Shown: one piece after another, positions 32,220-63,049 of the stretch
How the letters are laid out: each line of letters starts with the position of its first letter
Numbering within the stretch: position 1 is the first letter of the stretch
Origin: Cristatella mucedo
Taxonomy: Eukaryota > Bryozoa > Phylactolaemata > Cristatellidae
NCBI GenBank assembly: GCA_009760855.2
Contig: WPIO01000073.1
Location: 331,001-395,000, forward strand
Direction of reading: 5' to 3'
DNA: 64,000 nucleotides
The notes under the pieces: model-generated
What the model saw: the letters and a program-made list of their open reading frames with translations, nothing else
Told to the model about the DNA's origin: nothing
Databases searched by the model: none
Program-made: the position numbers and the translations under genes

Positions 32220-33540
32220 ACGACAAGGTTCTTCTTTCGTGCGTTTAGTGAGTGAGTATAATGATGGCTTGAAGTATTTCAGTATGCACTCATAAGTCGA
32301 ATCTCTATTAGACAAGATTTAGAGAATCAGTGTTGCCTAATATTAAATAGGGTCAAGCACTAAGTTTTGTGCTCTGCATTAGACCTAGAGAAGTTGCCGG
32401 GCCACCAAAAACAAAAGCTCGCCACAGGCCATGATTTCACTTATCCGAACAATGCAGGGAAATGCTGGTGTGTATCTTGTTAACGTGCTCAAAAGGTTTA
32501 GGGTGAGCTTATCCTATTACTGACTTTAATCGGACATCGCTTTCTGTATTGGAAACTGTGAGACAGGTTTATTAAGCTCAGCTGCTTGAATTAGGGAGAT
32601 TTTTCGTTGGCGTTTCGTATTCACTCTAGTACGGGTAGTCGCTGCCTGTGTATTCGAATCGGTTGACGGCTGGTGACCACGTAGGGGATGAGGAGAGTAT
32701 GGCTTACTTATAGAGCGATCGTCTTGGGAGTTCTGCCTTCAAGGCTCCTTGCAATGGGCCATGGATATCCGCCATCACGGCTCGAAATCGGACAGAGGAG
32801 CATTGACGGCTTTAATTGGTGCTTACGCATTCAATTGTCGAATTACCGTACAGACATGCCTCTGGAGAGGCGAGAAATGTGAAAGAATGGAGCAGCTTTG
32901 TCACCAATGACAATGGCAACCAAAATAGTCTTACTCGTAGAATTCTTCAGAGGCTAAGCTCTCGCACAACAGACAGCATGCTAAACGTTTATTTTTGAAA
33001 CCGTGCACGTAAGAGTTCTTAAAAGAAAAGGGCACTAGTAACGGTCGCCACTATTCTGCATGTCATTTGTGCTAAGAGACTGCTGTCGCCACGCCCAGTG
33101 AACCCACCAGTTTTGAGCTTCCACTAATCTGCATCTGAAGAACTAGCAGTTTTCTCAACTCTTCTCCCTCGCGAGCACAGTTTAAATGCAATAACCATAT
33201 TTTTTTCTTGTATGACTAAAAAGAAAGTGATTGGAGTTGCAAAATATGTCAGCGGTACTCTGGATTTGAGCAGCTTGGCAAGAAATAATGTCTGGGTACA
33301 TATGAACGTGGTCGGGGAATTTTTCACAACTAGAAAGCACAACCTGACAAAAATCCGATACACTTCCGTGTTCATTGATGATGACCGATTTGGCTATCTT
33401 TCTTTAGAGAAGACTGGGTATTTGTAGCTAATGTCACTACTTTCAAGTTGGAGAGCAGCGTGATCTGAGGTCCCGAAGAATGCCCATGTGAGGTAATCCA
33501 AAGCTGTTGACACCTGCTGCCCAAATTGATGTAATAGTCA
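32220..33540. other. unassigned intergenic DNA
   Basis: Short frames on both strands; no recognised gene. Confidence 0.4.
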
Positions 33541-33544
33541 GTAG

Positions 33545-33995
33545 CCAGCCTTGTCTCTGGTGAGCAACGCCATTGCCAAATTAAGCCACTTCTCACCGAC
33601 CTACAGTAGCTTCCTATCAAGTCCCTTATCTACTTTAAGGGTCTCTTTTTTTCTTTCACCAGATTGCTTATCCGAGGTACTTTTTCGTAAGGCCAGTCGT
33701 CATCACTCGGTCGTCCGACTCAACTCTTTTAGCTTTAACTCGAACTAACCTCAAATCCTTTGGTGACCGTGCCTTTAGTTCATACGCACCCAAAGCCAGG
33801 AACTTACTTCCGACTGGCATCACTACACCCCTCTGACTTGACGACATTTAGCAGCAGCATTTTGTCACTCACCGTATTGACATACAAACCCAACAGCATA
33901 TGCATGTGCCGAGTGCAGCTAGTGCCTAGAAAGAAATTTCATTCTCTGAGGGCGCATTACAAATATCTTATGATAAGTATTATTATTATTAATGA
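33545..33995 (+). mobile_element. LINE-A 3' end fragment
   Basis: AAATTAAGCCACTTCTCACC, ACCTCAAATCCTTTGGTGAC, GCCTTTAGTTCATACGCACC and the tail GTGCCTAGAAAGAAATTTCA, TTCTCTGAGGGCGC with ATT repeats. A deletion shortens the 3' UTR. Confidence 0.82.
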
Positions 33996-34477
33996 ATTCC
34001 TTCTCTCAGTAGCAACTCCGACTCCAGACCTCCACACGCCTAGCCATAACTGGATCTAACGAGGTTCCAGTAATAGTTCCGGTCAAAGCAATTAGGATGC
34101 ATCAGCCAATGGCAGGAGAGGCGACGAACAGTCAAACGATAGACTTTGGAAAAAATCTCCTAATTCCACGTTCTCTACCTGATTTTGGCATATTAAGACT
34201 CTGCACAGCCAACAGTGCTGCTTCGCACGGTTTATGCGAGTAGACGGTTTTCACTAACGGTAGTGGCGGTAGTTGCTGACAGTTATCGAGTACCTTTATG
34301 CTCTGCTCAGAGGCAGATTCAGACTTTCTATTTAACGGGCAAGATCGGCAAAATGTAAGGTGGCAAGAACTACAAGATCATCAAGTGGTCAGGGTCAGAC
34401 TCTCAATTAATAAAAAAAACTGTAGGCTAGAATCATAGTTTATTAGACACGAAGTCGGCTGTTGCTAGTTGAGTGAA

Positions 34478-34650
34478 GCAGCACTGGTTTGGACAGGTGA
34501 ACAAATGTGCTCGCCTCGTCCAAGGTCAAGGTGGATGCATTTGACGACCGAGTTTGCGGGCTTGAGCGCTAGGGCATGAGTGAAGCGCCCGAATTGAAAT
34601 CAAGTTTTCTTGTGGCGTCACATACATGAATTCAATTTTTATATTGTATT
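34478..34650 (+). mobile_element. SINE-1 copy
   Basis: CACTGGTTTGGACAGGTGAA begins a degraded tRNA head. GTTTGCGGGCTTGAGCGCTA covers the B-box, and GTGAAGCGCCCGAATTGAAA leads into the tail. Plus strand. Confidence 0.65.
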
Positions 34651-34929
34651 TTTTGCATGGCCGTTGGTGACGGTCGCGGGTGGGGAGAGGGCGTAAGAAT
34701 AGGGGAGGCATAGCTTACTGCATCGCTGGAGGCGAACAAATTCTCCTTTTAGCTCTGACACAGGATCTGCTCGTTGGCTTCCTTTGCAAACACGAAAACC
34801 TTTTTTCTGAATCTTCAACACGGAGTGGCACAATTAAGGGCAAGTAAAAGTAACTGCTGGAATAATTTTAGCAAGAAGCTACCTAATAAAAATAGTCTAG
34901 AATGCACGAAAAGAAGAACGCCTTTGCAA

Positions 34930-35172
34930 AGACTCCACGACGATGTACTTCTGCCCAGTGGTCCTGAGCTGCTACTTCCATGCTACTCAATACCACAACT
35001 GCTCTTCTGAGTCTGCCATGCTTATCGCTTTCCCTTTGTTTCGAGAGACGAAGTCTGTTGGCTACCGAATGCGTGCCGAAAGCCGCTTAGGCTGTGAGTG
35101 GGGTATACAAAGCTCTCCTGCTTAACACCTACATGGTCTATATGACTTTGTGGAGATACATACGGAGATACA
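34930..35172 (+). mobile_element. LINE-B 3' end, strongly 5'-truncated
   Basis: CAGTGGTCCTGAGCTGCTAC, CTTTGTTTCGAGAGACGAAG, CGAAAGCCGCTTAGGCTGTG, CTCCTGCTTAACACCTACAT and GGAGATACATTAC are the LINE-B terminal 230 bp on the plus strand. This copy shows the 3' end of the family clearly. Confidence 0.85.
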
Positions 35173-35174
35173 TT

Positions 35175-36680
35175 ACAGTAGCAGCAGCGGCGGCCAGCAA
35201 AAGCACTTGCTATGTTATCGCTCCGGCTTCAACCCTGCTTCGTCAGTGCTATGCTACATTCTCATCAAAGGACCCAGCCATACATACCGATCCATGGGTC
35301 AGGCCTCCATCGAACATCAAAGGACAGTCGGCCAAATCAAAAGTCATTATTCCTCGGCTCTGCCATGTGTGAACATTAAAGGCCTATAAGTTGGCCAAAG
35401 CTTGAACGGACCACAAGTGATGTAGCCGAGGTGTCTCGATTTTGAACCGATGTTCGCAAGACATCCTGATGCAAAGCCAGAACCGTTTTGCGTGGCCAAT
35501 AAAAGAAACCTCGGCGAAGGCAAATCGCTTCAAGACCAGGGAGCAAACGATTTGCTCCAGAAGTCAATCTCCCCCACCCCCACGATATGCCGCCCTCACC
35601 CACACTGAAAGCTTTCGCCCGAAGGGGAATTAAGGGCCTTCTGTGTGACATCCGATAGCTTCTGGACCCCTCACCGACCGGTCTGCTTGGGTCGCTGACG
35701 GCTGATCGTGAAGCGCTAGCGAGTAAATCGTCTCTGGTAAAGCGAGTAAGCCGGCTCCTGAGCCGGCTAGGGACGGCTAGTTATTGTGTGCCGCCGGCAG
35801 TATGCCCTTACCGACCGCCGCCCGCCCGGGCCAGCCAACTGGCGGTCTGACGTAAGTAGCCCTGGTATCTAGGCGACCAAAGCTAACGGGTCGATTCCAA
35901 TTCTGGTCCAACGAATGGAGCGTTATCACTGTAACATTGTGGAAGTAGGCCTTGAGTGGGGGGGGCAACTGGACGTCGCCACTTCAAGTAGCCCGGCCCT
36001 GGTGTTCTGAGCTCGGCGAAGCATCAGCAGGCGGTCTGCACGTTGCTGTTTCCCAAACATCGTCCTTTGATCAGCCAAGCAATCCCACGATTCTACCAAA
36101 ACTAGCACCACGGCACCAGGCTAGCCGCAGGAAGCTAAGCCTGTTCTGGCCATATTTTTTTTATTGCTAGGCATGGCTAATTAGAAGCCACCCGAAGCTC
36201 CTGATTGCAGTGCGATTCACCACCGGAGCTCAGGCTGAAAGTGGGCAATCTCGGTATCGAGATCGGTACCGAGATCGCGAAGAGCAACAGCCTTATCTAG
36301 CGTGCCATGACATTGACCTTGCCAAACCGTTCAAGTCTAGCGACCGTAGGAGCTATGCCAGTCCTCGTTGTGGAATGTTCACACTCCGCCCAGAACGCCC
36401 GTCGTCTCCTCTCTGTTTCTAGGGGCTCCTTCTTGTTCAGCACGGTTCCCTGCCTCCCTCCCTTACCGCACTTTTTGAAAAGGCAAGTCTTGCTCATAGG
36501 GCCATATAGTTGCCCGCCTGCTCACTGTGAGGGTCGATGGCCGCCGCTCAAATGTTCTGGAGAAGGTTTCTCATCTTACTAGCCAAATGAACACCGTACC
36601 CATCTAGCCAAGATTTAGCTGCTACGTCAAGGTAACTTGGAAAATTAAGCCAAAACTTGAAAAACCATATGAGGACTGAC
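35175..36680. other. intergenic DNA, mostly unassigned
   Basis: 36242-36312 resembles part of SINE-2 on the minus strand (CTTATCTAGCGTGCCATGAC). Other parts, including a small GC-rich palindrome near 35750 (GCCGGCTCCTGAGCCGGC), are unassigned. Confidence 0.4.
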
Positions 36681-36689
36681 GATCAGGAC

Positions 36690-36967
36690 TGTAGTTTGAG
36701 TGTAGGCCGGCTCCTCTAATGAGCCTGTGATGTGGCATGGACACTGGCCGGTAACCTCTGGTGGCCAGATGGTGGATTCACCATCAGGATCGGCCACTGC
36801 ACAGTTGCTGTCCTCAATTAATCATCGGGGTCAACCTGAGGAGTGGAAGGAGACTCTAGTGTGAGAAGGGGGCGAAGGCAGTCGTGCGTTTTGCTGCTCC
36901 GTGCCTTGTACAATAAACCGTTGGCATTGTTTATCGGCTGGCTCTCTGATGGGCGAACCGAACCACA
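36690..36967 (+). repeat. 5' LTR
   Basis: A 278-bp LTR with TG...CA ends. It contains GTACAATAAACCG near 36907-36919, a candidate AATAAA polyadenylation signal; in the 3' LTR the same place reads ACATAAAACC. Confidence 0.92.
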
Positions 36968-36981
36968 AGCTATTTCGTGGA

Positions 36982-38274
36982 ATGAAGCCGACGACGCCCT
37001 GGGAGATGTCTTTTGCAGCATCCCTAGGCTTTGATGGCTTCGGAGACTTCGTTGGCTGGCTGCTGAACTTCAAGATGGAGATCGAGAAAAGTGGCTACGA
37101 ACAGAGTGTGTGCCACATGTTTTTGCTCATTGCGATGCAAGGCGGGGCCTTCACGTTTGTCTCGGGGCTCCCGCGGGAAGTTCAGTATGACTATGCCAAG
37201 CTTCGTGAGGCCCGAGTAAGGGCATTCACCTCGCCGGCCGGTAGAGCGCGATTGCTGCACGCTGATCGGGTAAAGGCTGGTCGGACTGAGAGGGGCGACA
37301 GGAGCGACCGGAAGCGGCAGCAGCGGCTACCGACTGTGTGCCAAGCGACAGAGGTTTGTCAGGCTGCCACTCCGTGGCGGCAGGCAATGGCTATCAAAGC
37401 GGTGACGGTTGGTCAGGCTGCGATGGTGTTCCACGAAGCAAAGGCGTTGTGCGAGGCAACGGTCAGTGGTGTGGCTGAGGCGACGGAGAGTGAGACGGTG
37501 CACGGAGAGGCGGTGGCGTCCGCGTGGAAGGCGGCGGCAGCCGCGACAGAGTCGGCGGCATCCGCGACAGAGTCGGCGGCGTCCAGTTGGAAGGCGGCGG
37601 CGGCACCCGCGACCGAGTCGGTGGCGGCGTCCGCGGCAGAGTCGGCGGCATCCGCGACAGAGTCGGCGGCATCCGCGCGGAAGGCGGCGGTGTCCGCGGC
37701 AGAGTCGGCGGCATCCGCGACAGAGTCGGCGGCATCCGCGACAGATTCGGCGGCGGTGTCCGCGGCAGAGTCGGCGGCATCCGCGACAGAGTCGGCGGCA
37801 TCCGCGACAGATTCGGCGGCGGCGTCCGCGGCAGAGTCGGCGGCGTCCGCCAGAGAGGTAGTGGCCGGTGATGTAGTGAAATCCATGAAGGTGACGTTGG
37901 CCTGCGACCAGCCGGTGGGCTGTGACGCGGCACAGGCAGGAGAGTGTTTGCAGACCGAAGAGTCTTCACAGGCCGGAAAGTGTGTGCAGACTGAAGAGTC
38001 TGCACAGGACGGAGAGGCTGTACAGGAGGAAGAATCTGTGGAGGCCGCAGAGACGGTGCTGGCCGGAGAGACTGCTCAGGTTGGAGAGGGTACGCAGGAC
38101 GGAGAAGCAGCTGCGTATATCGGAGACGCTGCAGAAGAATCGGCAGAGGCGGATGGAGCGACGGCGGTTGGTGTCCGGATAACAGTGGCCGTGGACGTCA
38201 GCTCGATGACGATGGTCGGTGGCTCACGTTGCCGGCTGGTCGCAAAAGGCCGTGCACCAGCTCGCCTCTTGTGA
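36982..38274 (+). CDS. gag-like protein of the LTR element
   Basis: ORF of 430 codons from the first ATG after the 5' LTR (the open frame itself extends back into the LTR, to an ATG at 36901). Residues about 10-75 read like a retrotransposon gag: LGFDGFGDFVGWLLNFKMEI, EKSGYEQSVCHMFLLIAMQG and LPREVQYDYAKLREA. This matches the pattern FDG.GD...(W/F)L..F...LPxEV..DY..L of Ty3-like gags. Residues about 180-290 are a degenerate SATESAA heptad array. The C-terminal part is acidic (QTEESSQAGK, AQDGEAVQEEESVEAAE). No zinc knuckle and no protease motif are seen. The frame is intact despite the LTR divergence. Confidence 0.75.
   Translation: MKPTTPWEMSFAASLGFDGFGDFVGWLLNFKMEIEKSGYEQSVCHMFLLIAMQGGAFTFVSGLPREVQYDYAKLREARVRAFTSPAGRARLLHADRVKAGRTERGDRSDRKRQQRLPTVCQATEVCQAATPWRQAMAIKAVTVGQAAMVFHEAKALCEATVSGVAEATESETVHGEAVASAWKAAAAATESAASATESAASSWKAAAAPATESVAASAAESAASATESAASARKAAVSAAESAASATESAASATDSAAVSAAESAASATESAASATDSAAASAAESAASAREVVAGDVVKSMKVTLACDQPVGCDAAQAGECLQTEESSQAGKCVQTEESAQDGEAVQEEESVEAAETVLAGETAQVGEGTQDGEAAAYIGDAAEESAEADGATAVGVRITVAVDVSSMTMVGGSRCRLVAKGRAPARLL
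37520..37858 (+). repeat. 21-bp coding minisatellite
   Basis: Repeated TCCGCGACAGAGTCGGCGG units with variants (GCAGAG, GACAGATTCG, and longer units with GGCGGTG). Each 21-bp unit encodes a heptad such as SATESAA. The array leaves open frames on both strands, which are shadows. Confidence 0.9.
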
Positions 38275-38466
38275 TCAGCTGTCAGGTAGACTGTGGGGTT
38301 AGCTATTGATGCTAGCTGCCATGTTGAGGATGTGTAGGGTCTAGTTTGCATCGTTTATAGATAGGCTCATTCATTGCTGCTTAGATAGGCTCGTTCATTG
38401 CTGCCCTGTACGTTGCAGCTACATGTGTTGGTGCTGCAAACTTGTGACCTTAAGGTCAAGGGGGCG

Positions 38467-38744
38467 TGTAGTTTGAGTGTAGGCCAGCTCCTCTAATGAG
38501 CCTGTGATGTGGCATGGACACTGGCCGGTAACCCCTGGTGGCCAGATGGTGGATTCACCATCAGGATCGGCCACTGCACAGTTGTGGTCCTCGATGAATC
38601 ATCGGGGTCAACCTGAGGAGTGGAAGGAGACTCTAGTGTGAGAAGGGGGCAAAGGCAGTCGTGCTTCTTGCTGCTCCATGCCTTGTACATAAAACCATTG
38701 GCGTTGTTAATCGGCTGGCTCTCTGATGGGTGAACCGAACCACA
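38467..38744 (+). repeat. 3' LTR
   Basis: Direct repeat of 36690-36967 with identical length and ends. Confidence 0.92.
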
Positions 38745-38749
38745 AGGAC

Positions 38750-40507
38750 AGCTGCAAATGATGAGCCATAGTCGGCAGTTGGAGAGTAGTTGTCGTAGCA
38801 TAAGAATTGTGGAAGCGAGTTCCACAGTCTAGGACCTGCAGAGCTAAAGCATCTGTCGCCAACGCTCTTTAAGCAGAGAAAATGGAACAGCTAATTTATC
38901 GTACACGCAGGACCTGAGGGTGCAAAGAGGCTGAAACTGGTGCAGCAGCTCAGCTAGGTACGAAGGAGCCAAGCCGTGGCGGGCTTTGTGGGTTAGCCTA
39001 AGAACTTTTCTCTGTATCCCTTGATCAACCGGCTGCCATCCTAGCTCTTTCAGCAAAGGAGACACGTGCTCAAACCGCTGGGAATTGAAGACTAGCCGTG
39101 CAGCCATATTCATTGTCCCCTGCAGTGGCATAATAGCTTTCTTTGGCAGCCCAGCCAAAGGGGAATTACAATAATCTAGCCGAGACAGAACTAAGGAAGT
39201 AGTTAATATTTTTACAAGCGACTGTGGGAGTCAGCTCCTAATCTTGGATAGGGATTGGATGTGATAGCTAGCTGTAGAAGCAGTCTTCTGAATGAAGCTT
39301 TTAAAATTGTGGCAGCTGTCAAAATCGAAGCCTAAATTTCCAGCACGTGATGATGGTCGCACAATAGCATCACATATTATAAGAGCAAAGCCTTAATCCA
39401 GCCACACGCTTAGGGTGTCCTGTGAGCAGCAGTTCGGTTTTATCATTATTGAATTTCAGGAAGTTTTCCGAAATCCAGGATCGAATATCGGCAAGGCAAG
39501 CATTCAGTTTCTCAGTTGCCGCATCAGATTCCGACGGTTTGAATGACAAATACAACTGAGTAACGCCAGCATAGAAATGATATCCTATTCCATTTGCCTT
39601 AATCCCTGTTCTCAGAGGTTTTGTAGAAATGGAGAACAGCAAGGGACCAAGTACAGACCCTTGAGGGATTCCACAGGTGACCCTTCTCGTGTCTGAGACC
39701 TGGCCCCCACTCGACATAGATTGAACACGATCAGACAATTGTGATTTAGACCACGCCAGTGCTTCGTCTGCCAGACCGATCGTTGTTCCTTATCGTTCAA
39801 GCGGAACGTCGTGATCAATGGTGTCGAAGGCAGCAGACAGATCTAGCAGAGCTAGGGCAGTGACATTCCCCTCGAAGTAGCCACGTAAAATGTCATTGTT
39901 AACACGGAGGAGAGCAGTTTCAGTAGAGTGCTGCCTCTTTAACCCTGATTGAAATGTTTCTGAAATTCCATTATTTTCAATATGTTCAACCAGCTGCTTA
40001 GCAAAAAACTTTTCAAGAATCTTTGATAAGAACGGAAGACGGGAAACTGGGCGATAGTTTGCTAGGACCTCTGTGTCTAATCCAGGTTTTTAAGAATAGG
40101 TCTAACGATTGCCGATTTCAAGGACTTGAGGACGACCCCTTTTCCCAAAGAAGCATTAAAAATCTTGGCTATGGCAGGGCTAAGTTGGTCTGCTAGTGAT
40201 GTCCACAGAGATGCAGGTATAGGGTCTTCAGGAGGCAAGCTCTTTTTGCAAGACCTTATTAAGGCAGCCACATCGCTTGCAGAAACGTCGGAGAACCTTT
40301 TAAGGAAGGTCACAGGTTGATGAATGGGAATTGCATTGGTCGGAGGTGGCTCAATAGAGGCTGGAATGAGCACAATTGTTTCAGTAAAAAAGGCTGAAAA
40401 CCTTTCGGCTGAGCCCTTAATATCTAGGGAGTCAGACTTCTCAGAATTGGCCAGTAAATGGTTTACTGTCTTATAAATATGTTTAGTGTCCGACTGGCAG
40501 CAATTCG
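38750..40507 (-). pseudogene. LINE-B copy lacking its 3' end
   Basis: Minus strand: 40373-40077 (FLKRFSDVSASDVAALIRS, ASLWTSLADQLSPAIAKIFN), then the RT region 40060-39370 with HSTETALLRV-type readings in broken frames, [16 protein letters not shown] and FYAGVTQLYLSF. The last has the catalytic pair lost: YADD has become YAGV. The C-terminus is at 39158-38844 (AARLVFNSQRFEHVSPLLKE). The match stops at the LTR element; the last 230 bp of the family are not found on its other side. Confidence 0.87.
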
Positions 40508-40509
40508 GC

Positions 40510-40960
40510 CAAAGAGGATGTCGATAGGCCTTTCATGGAGAAGACACAATACGACACAGAGGGCTTAACAAATTTCCGCCCAGTCTCCCAATTGACGTTA
40601 ACATAAGAAACACCAGACACATTAGTGTCAGACCCGATGAAATTTTATGCAGACACCTTGCAAGTTCAAGTAAGACCTTAAAGCGAATGATTCAGCAGAG
40701 TTAATACTGCCACTATTGTACAGCTCTTAGATCTTAGGAATGCTGACTTACGTAGTCTCTATGCTTTTTTTGCTAGATCTTATGGAATTTTTCGGTACCA
40801 TTGATCACCAATTCTTTCTATAGTCTCTCTTTTTGCCGAGACATCATAGGTGCTGCACGCATTGCTATGCATTAAATTCTACTTCAGTAGGATATTTCAG
40901 AGACTACAATTGAACTGCTTGGAATCATACAGAAAAAACGGGAAAGTATGGGGTACTCCA
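40510..40960 (+). pseudogene. degraded LINE RT fragment
   Basis: GGGCTTAACAAATTTCCGCC (NFRPVS) and GGAATTTTTCGGTACCATTG (EFFGTIDH, matching AAFDTIDH) on the plus strand indicate an RT remnant. The family is uncertain, probably LINE-A. Confidence 0.5.
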
Positions 40961-40984
40961 AGGAAAATAACAGTACCATTAAGA

Positions 40985-42245
40985 ATAAGAACAAGAATGT
41001 ATTCGTATATTACCCTCATCTAACTGAATATCTTTATAGGCACTTTACAGATGCTGTATTTAAAGCATTACCAAACGATTGGTTGTAGTATTCATAAGCA
41101 GCTGGCACAGTGTGAGCATGCATATAGGCACGAAGCACGAATCGCAAAGACCCACTAAATACAGTAATAAATAGGTGTGCTTTAAGCTTCTTTTTAAATT
41201 ACTTAATGTCATGGGACTCTGTGAGCTTTTTCCGGACTGAGTTCCAGGCTTTTGGGGCATACGAACTAAAGGCTGGGGTCTCAAATTTTGAGGTTAGTAC
41301 AAGGTATAGCTAACATTCACGTCGAAACTGTGAGTTCTACGATTTTTGCCCTGCTGGGAGAGTAGTTCTGTAAGGTAGCTTGATTTCGTTTAAATGATGG
41401 TACTGCCCCTGATTGCTGAGCGAGAGGGCTGTGATGATTGGTTTGGTATGCCGGTGGATGTTTTGTTTGTGATCGATGAGACAGGAGGCGGTCGCAGGAA
41501 GGCGGGACTCCAGGGGGCTGGAGGCGTTAAAAGAGTCATGCTTCCTTCTGCTCCGTGCTAAGTTAATTAACTGGTGTTGTGTGTCGTCAGCAGGAGTTCT
41601 GAGCCGTTCTTGACGGTGACCAAACCTTGGCATTCTGGAGCCAGAAAAAGAATGAAACTAAAAAAAGGAACAAGGAATCTTGGAGGAGTAAATTCGTTGC
41701 TTGACTGGAAACAGTGTGGGTCGACCGGAAAAAGTGTATAGCAGCAACTGCAACGTTCACAACAGACAAGCTTAGCTGCAGGGATTTCCACCAACTATAA
41801 ACTCCCAATTAAACAGGCCTGTAGACGAGGAAGCAGTGAGTTACAGAAGTTGAGAAGAGATGTCAAAAATGCATGGACCAATTTACATGTGGTATCCTTG
41901 TATAAACAAGCAAGAATTTCAGCAATGTCATGTAGCTAAAATTAGGCAGACTGTGAAGCCTATGTGGTCGTCCGATGAAAGGTCACTTTGGAACATGACA
42001 CCTAGATTTCGTGCAGAGTCAACTGAAGATTTGCTGTCAGAGCCAATTTTGAGCATTAGCTTTTCTAATTTCTGAATCCGACTTCTACCTCCAAAACTAG
42101 TAAGTTGGTTTTATCCTCATTCAATTTAAAAAAGTTTGCTGCCACCCATGTGCAGATGTCATTACCACATCCAGCAAGGGATTTGAGAGAATTTGACGTG
42201 CTCGAGGGCTTGGTTCTTGTGGTGCCTCTTGAGTTCTTGTGGCAC
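40985..42245 (-). pseudogene. LINE-A copy, 3' part
   Basis: Minus strand: 42253-42065 reads SLAGCGNDICTWVAANFFKL and NEDKTNLLVL, the segment after YADD. The C-terminal and 3' UTR parts follow to about 40985, where ATTCTTATTCTTAAT replaces the usual ATT tail. Several stops. Confidence 0.75.
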
Positions 42246-42249
42246 CATT

Positions 42250-42940
42250 TCATATTAAATTAGCTCTTAATCTGAGTGTGGGAGGCTTTTGCTAAAGCTT
42301 TCAACAGCGACACAACCCTCACTGCAATTGTACGAGATATTGTAGACAGTAGATGGCCAACCATTGGCTAATGAGTAAACTGACATGAAAGAATTCAAAG
42401 AATCATAAAGGGAACATTTGACTGTATTTAAAAATACATTAACAAAAGATTTGTAAATTCAAACAAAACTGACGCCAAATTTTTAATTCTTGTCAATGTT
42501 AGGGACCGGGCTATGGTGTCAATCATAACAGATTAAATACAAGTTTTCTATTCACTCAGTTCAGATTTGTATAAACTGCAGTTACATAATGGAATTAGCT
42601 CTGCTAAATGATTCCGCCAAATCCGGCAAAGAAAAGTATCAAGACCCGAGAATGTTCAAGAATTTATTGCTCGTTATGGATAGGAGAGCATCTTCCTCAT
42701 CTTGGCATCGCTACTCTGCTTACGCTTATCGTCATAGATCTAATTGGAAGATCATACAGCAATTTTAAAGAAGTAACTTCTTAAATGAAAGCCACAAAAA
42801 ATAAATGCAGAGTGTGACATTGTTATTCTTACTGCATACTGAAAAATACACTCGCAGCATATCATAGACCGGTTTTAATTAAAATAAGTGCTGGTAAAAC
42901 ATTCAAGAAATGCTGCATGTTTCAATCCAAAGGCTGATCT
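42250..42940. other. DNA 3' of HCN-B, unassigned
   Basis: AT-rich; no gene seen. Confidence 0.4.
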
Positions 42941-42943
42941 GGT

Positions 42944-42949
42944 TTTATT
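42944..42949 (-). terminator. candidate poly(A) signal of HCN-B
   Basis: AATAAA on the minus strand (TTTATT on plus), about 230 nt past the HCN-B stop codon. AATAAA is common by chance in AT-rich DNA. Confidence 0.35.
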
Positions 42950-43175
42950 TCAAGGTTATCTAAAAGATGTGCTTCAAATGTTGGGACACAGGTTGGCCTT
43001 TTTAAAGCTTTCGTTAGGTGCTACTTCTCTAGCTCTATGGTTAGGCTCAGCTTGAGCTACTGAGTAGCCGCAATAGTTTTCAAATCCAGTGAAGGCTAGT
43101 GCGAGCAGTCGTTGACGAGGGCCAAGCTCTTCAGCTTCACTCGTTGCCATTGACGTCACTAACGGGCGTCTTCTT

Positions 43176-63047
<19,872 letters not shown>

Positions 63048-63049
63048 CT

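Larger units (their letters stand above)
36690..38744 (+). mobile_element. short LTR retrotransposon with gag-like ORF only
   Basis: Two direct 278-bp LTRs (36690-36967 and 38467-38744) both begin TGTAGTTTGAGTGTAGGCC and end GAACCGAACCACA. The element is flanked by the 5-bp target duplication AGGAC at 36685-36689 and 38745-38749. My hand count gives about 16 differences between the LTRs. A short purine run (AAGGGGG, 38458-38464) precedes the 3' LTR. The 1.5-kb interior holds one ORF and no room for protease, RT or integrase. It is a non-autonomous, gag-only element, most likely mobilised by a Ty3-type relative. A primer-binding site just after 36967 is not obvious. Confidence 0.92.

Noticed and set aside
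34930-36689. An inversion explaining why the LINE-B at 38750 lacks its 3' end and a plus-strand LINE-B 3' end lies at 34930-35172.
   Set aside because: The 34930 fragment seems to extend slightly past the proposed breakpoint, so an independent 5'-truncated insertion is simpler.
37413-38005. Long open frames on the minus strand and in other frames across the LTR-element ORF (150-180 codons).
   Set aside because: They arise from the 21-bp GC-rich minisatellite, which lacks stops in several frames. Only the plus-strand frame continues into a gag-like domain.
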